From assembly GCF_000308375.1 (NCBI RefSeq), contig NZ_BAFQ01000196.1, positions 1-49,166 of the forward strand: a stretch of DNA of 49,166 nt, written 5' to 3'. Numbering within the stretch: position 1 is the first letter of the stretch; every line of letters starts with the position of its first letter. Below the pieces are notes generated by a model. It saw only the letters and a program-made list of their open reading frames with translations. It had not been told where the DNA came from and ran no database searches. Origin of the DNA: Nocardia aobensis NBRC 100429. GTDB lineage: Bacteria; Actinomycetota; Actinomycetes; Mycobacteriales; Mycobacteriaceae. The translations under genes were made by a program, and so were the position numbers. Of the stretch, positions 48,100-49,166 are shown in pieces.

Positions 48100-49166
48100 A
48101 TGTCCGAGCACCACGACTTCCCCGAACCCGAGTACCCGCCGACATCTCGCACGCCCGCACCGGAATCCGATGAGGATCCGACGACACCGCAGGCCCGCCA
48201 CGACCCGGAATCGCCGGAGACCCGGAAAACTCCCGGGCCTCGGCAGATCCATGGGACGCAGCACATCCATGGAACTCAGCGCGCCGACCTGCCCACCGCC
48301 GCAACACCTTTCACCGTGTCGGATACCGCCGCGGCCACGGCCGGCACCGGCGGGCCCGACACCTCGTCGTATCCGAGCGAGCCGAGTCGCCCCACCGGAC
48401 GCAGCGGGCGCACGGTCCGCTCCCGCCCCACGGTCCGTCGCCTGGGCGCCGGTCTGGTGCCGATTCCGGCTGTGCCGCAACTGGATCCGATGGTGGCGGT
48501 GCTCGCCGATCCGGTGGTGGCCGAGGGACGGCGGTACTGCTGGCGCTGCGGCCGGCCGGTCGGGCGCACGACGGCCGCACACGCCGCCACGGCCGTCGGC
48601 ATCTGCGACAACTGCGGCGCACCCTACGATTTCCGCCCGTACCTGCGGGCCGGCGATCGCGTCGCCGGGCAGTACGAGATTCAGGGCTGTATCGCGCACG
48701 GCGGGCTCGGCTGGATCTATCTCGCGATCGACCGCAATGTCAGCGACCGCTGGGTGGTGCTGAAGGGCCTGCTGCACGGCGGGGATGCCGAGGCCCAGGC
48801 CGTCGCCGTGGCCGAACGCCAATATCTGGCCGAACTGGCCCATCCGAGCATTGTCAAGATCCACAACTTCGTCGAACATCCCGGTCCCGGCGGCTCGCCG
48901 ATCGGCTACATCGTCATGGAGTACGTGGGCGGTCGCTCACTGCGTGATCTGCTCGACAGCCATCCGCGGCCGGAGCGGATGCCGGTGCCGGAAGCGATCG
49001 CCTACATCCTGGAGATCCTGCCCGCGCTGGAATACCTGCACGCGCTGGAACTGGCCTACAACGACCTCAAGCCCGACAACATCATGGTCACCGAGGATCA
49101 GGTGAAACTGATCGACCTGGGCGCGACGGCACCGTTCGACTCCTACGGAAATCTGTACGGCACCAA
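48100..49166 (+). CDS. pknG: serine/threonine protein kinase PknG (5' part, runs off the window)
   Basis: Open frame of 355 codons to the window end. Residues 1-130 are Pro/Thr-rich and disordered, about 40 longer than in M. tuberculosis. The rubredoxin-like domain (about 145-182) has YCWRCGRPVG and GICDNCGAPYDF, giving two CxxC pairs that hold a metal and regulate the kinase. The kinase domain starts near 190 with an atypical Gly loop (IAHGGLGWIYLA), ATP Lys about 222 (VVLKGLL), catalytic loop AYNDLKPDNIM and LIDLGA in place of DFG, as expected for PknG. The C-terminal TPR part lies outside. It starts 3 nt after glnH. Confidence 0.95.
   Translation, partial: MSEHHDFPEPEYPPTSRTPAPESDEDPTTPQARHDPESPETRKTPGPRQIHGTQHIHGTQRADLPTAATPFTVSDTAAATAGTGGPDTSSYPSEPSRPTGRSGRTVRSRPTVRRLGAGLVPIPAVPQLDPMVAVLADPVVAEGRRYCWRCGRPVGRTTAAHAATAVGICDNCGAPYDFRPYLRAGDRVAGQYEIQGCIAHGGLGWIYLAIDRNVSDRWVVLKGLLHGGDAEAQAVAVAERQYLAELAHPSIVKIHNFVEHPGPGGSPIGYIVMEYVGGRSLRDLLDSHPRPERMPVPEAIAYILEILPALEYLHALELAYNDLKPDNIMVTEDQVKLIDLGATAPFDSYGNLYGT

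Noticed and set aside
1..49166. Mobile elements, phage genes, CRISPR arrays or defence systems
   Set aside because: No transposase, integrase, repeat-spacer array or recognised defence protein was found by reading both strands.

Overview
The window is high-GC actinobacterial DNA from the Corynebacteriales, most likely a Nocardia or close relative. Gene content and order point there: a pknG-glnX-glnH locus, a FadE5-type dehydrogenase, an AccA2/AccD2-AtuA operon, many GTG starts, many ATGA/GTGA stop-start overlaps, and many leaderless-type promoters (TANNNT 6-8 nt before the start codon). No mobile element, integrase, phage gene or CRISPR array was seen.

Layout. (1) 1-3230: 3' end of mnhA, then mnhCDEFG, a Mrp-type cation/proton antiporter operon. 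(2) 3249-5964: a PAP2 membrane phosphatase, a small membrane protein and an alpha/beta hydrolase. (3) 6020-12175: YbdK-like ligase, sodC, LytR_C protein, DUF3263 protein, def, GNAT protein, xthA and a membrane protein, which is the M. tuberculosis Rv0433-Rv0426c block in reverse. (4) 12288-19460: fadE5, a TetR regulator, homogentisate dioxygenase-fumarylacetoacetase, and a FadD15-type acyl-CoA ligase behind a consensus CRP site. (5) 19555-26734: thiC under a TPP riboswitch, then two divergent TetR/enzyme cassettes (FAD monooxygenase; epoxide hydrolase) with visible operators, a small basic protein and thiD. (6) 26796-28982: F420-type reductase, GT2-GtrA protein, tRNA-Glu and a 45-codon membrane protein. 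(7) 29083-38272 (minus strand): TetR, crotonase, two acyl-CoA dehydrogenases, biotin carboxylase and carboxyltransferase subunits and an AtuA protein, in the order of Rv0971c-Rv0976c. (8) 38485-41807: small membrane protein, class III nucleotide cyclase, two-gene ABC transporter. (9) 41942-49166: thiG-thiS-thiO, thiE, mutT3, glnX, glnH and the 5' part of pknG, the Rv0417-Rv0410c block in reverse.

How the genes fit together. ThiC and ThiD make the pyrimidine half of thiamine, ThiO/ThiS/ThiG make the thiazole half and ThiE joins them; only thiC shows a TPP riboswitch. HmgA and Fah finish tyrosine/phenylalanine breakdown to fumarate and acetoacetate. The AtuA operon encodes an acyl-CoA dehydrogenation, biotin-dependent carboxylation and hydration module that resembles leucine/acyclic-terpene catabolism; its true substrate is unknown. 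GlnX, GlnH and PknG form the amino-acid sensing system known from mycobacteria.

No wholly new system is evident. The strongest leads are the operator arrays in the TetR cassettes, the AtuA operon with its non-canonical dehydrogenases, a cyclase with an altered active-site residue, a coupling mini-ORF in the Mrp operon, and several strong unassigned hairpins.
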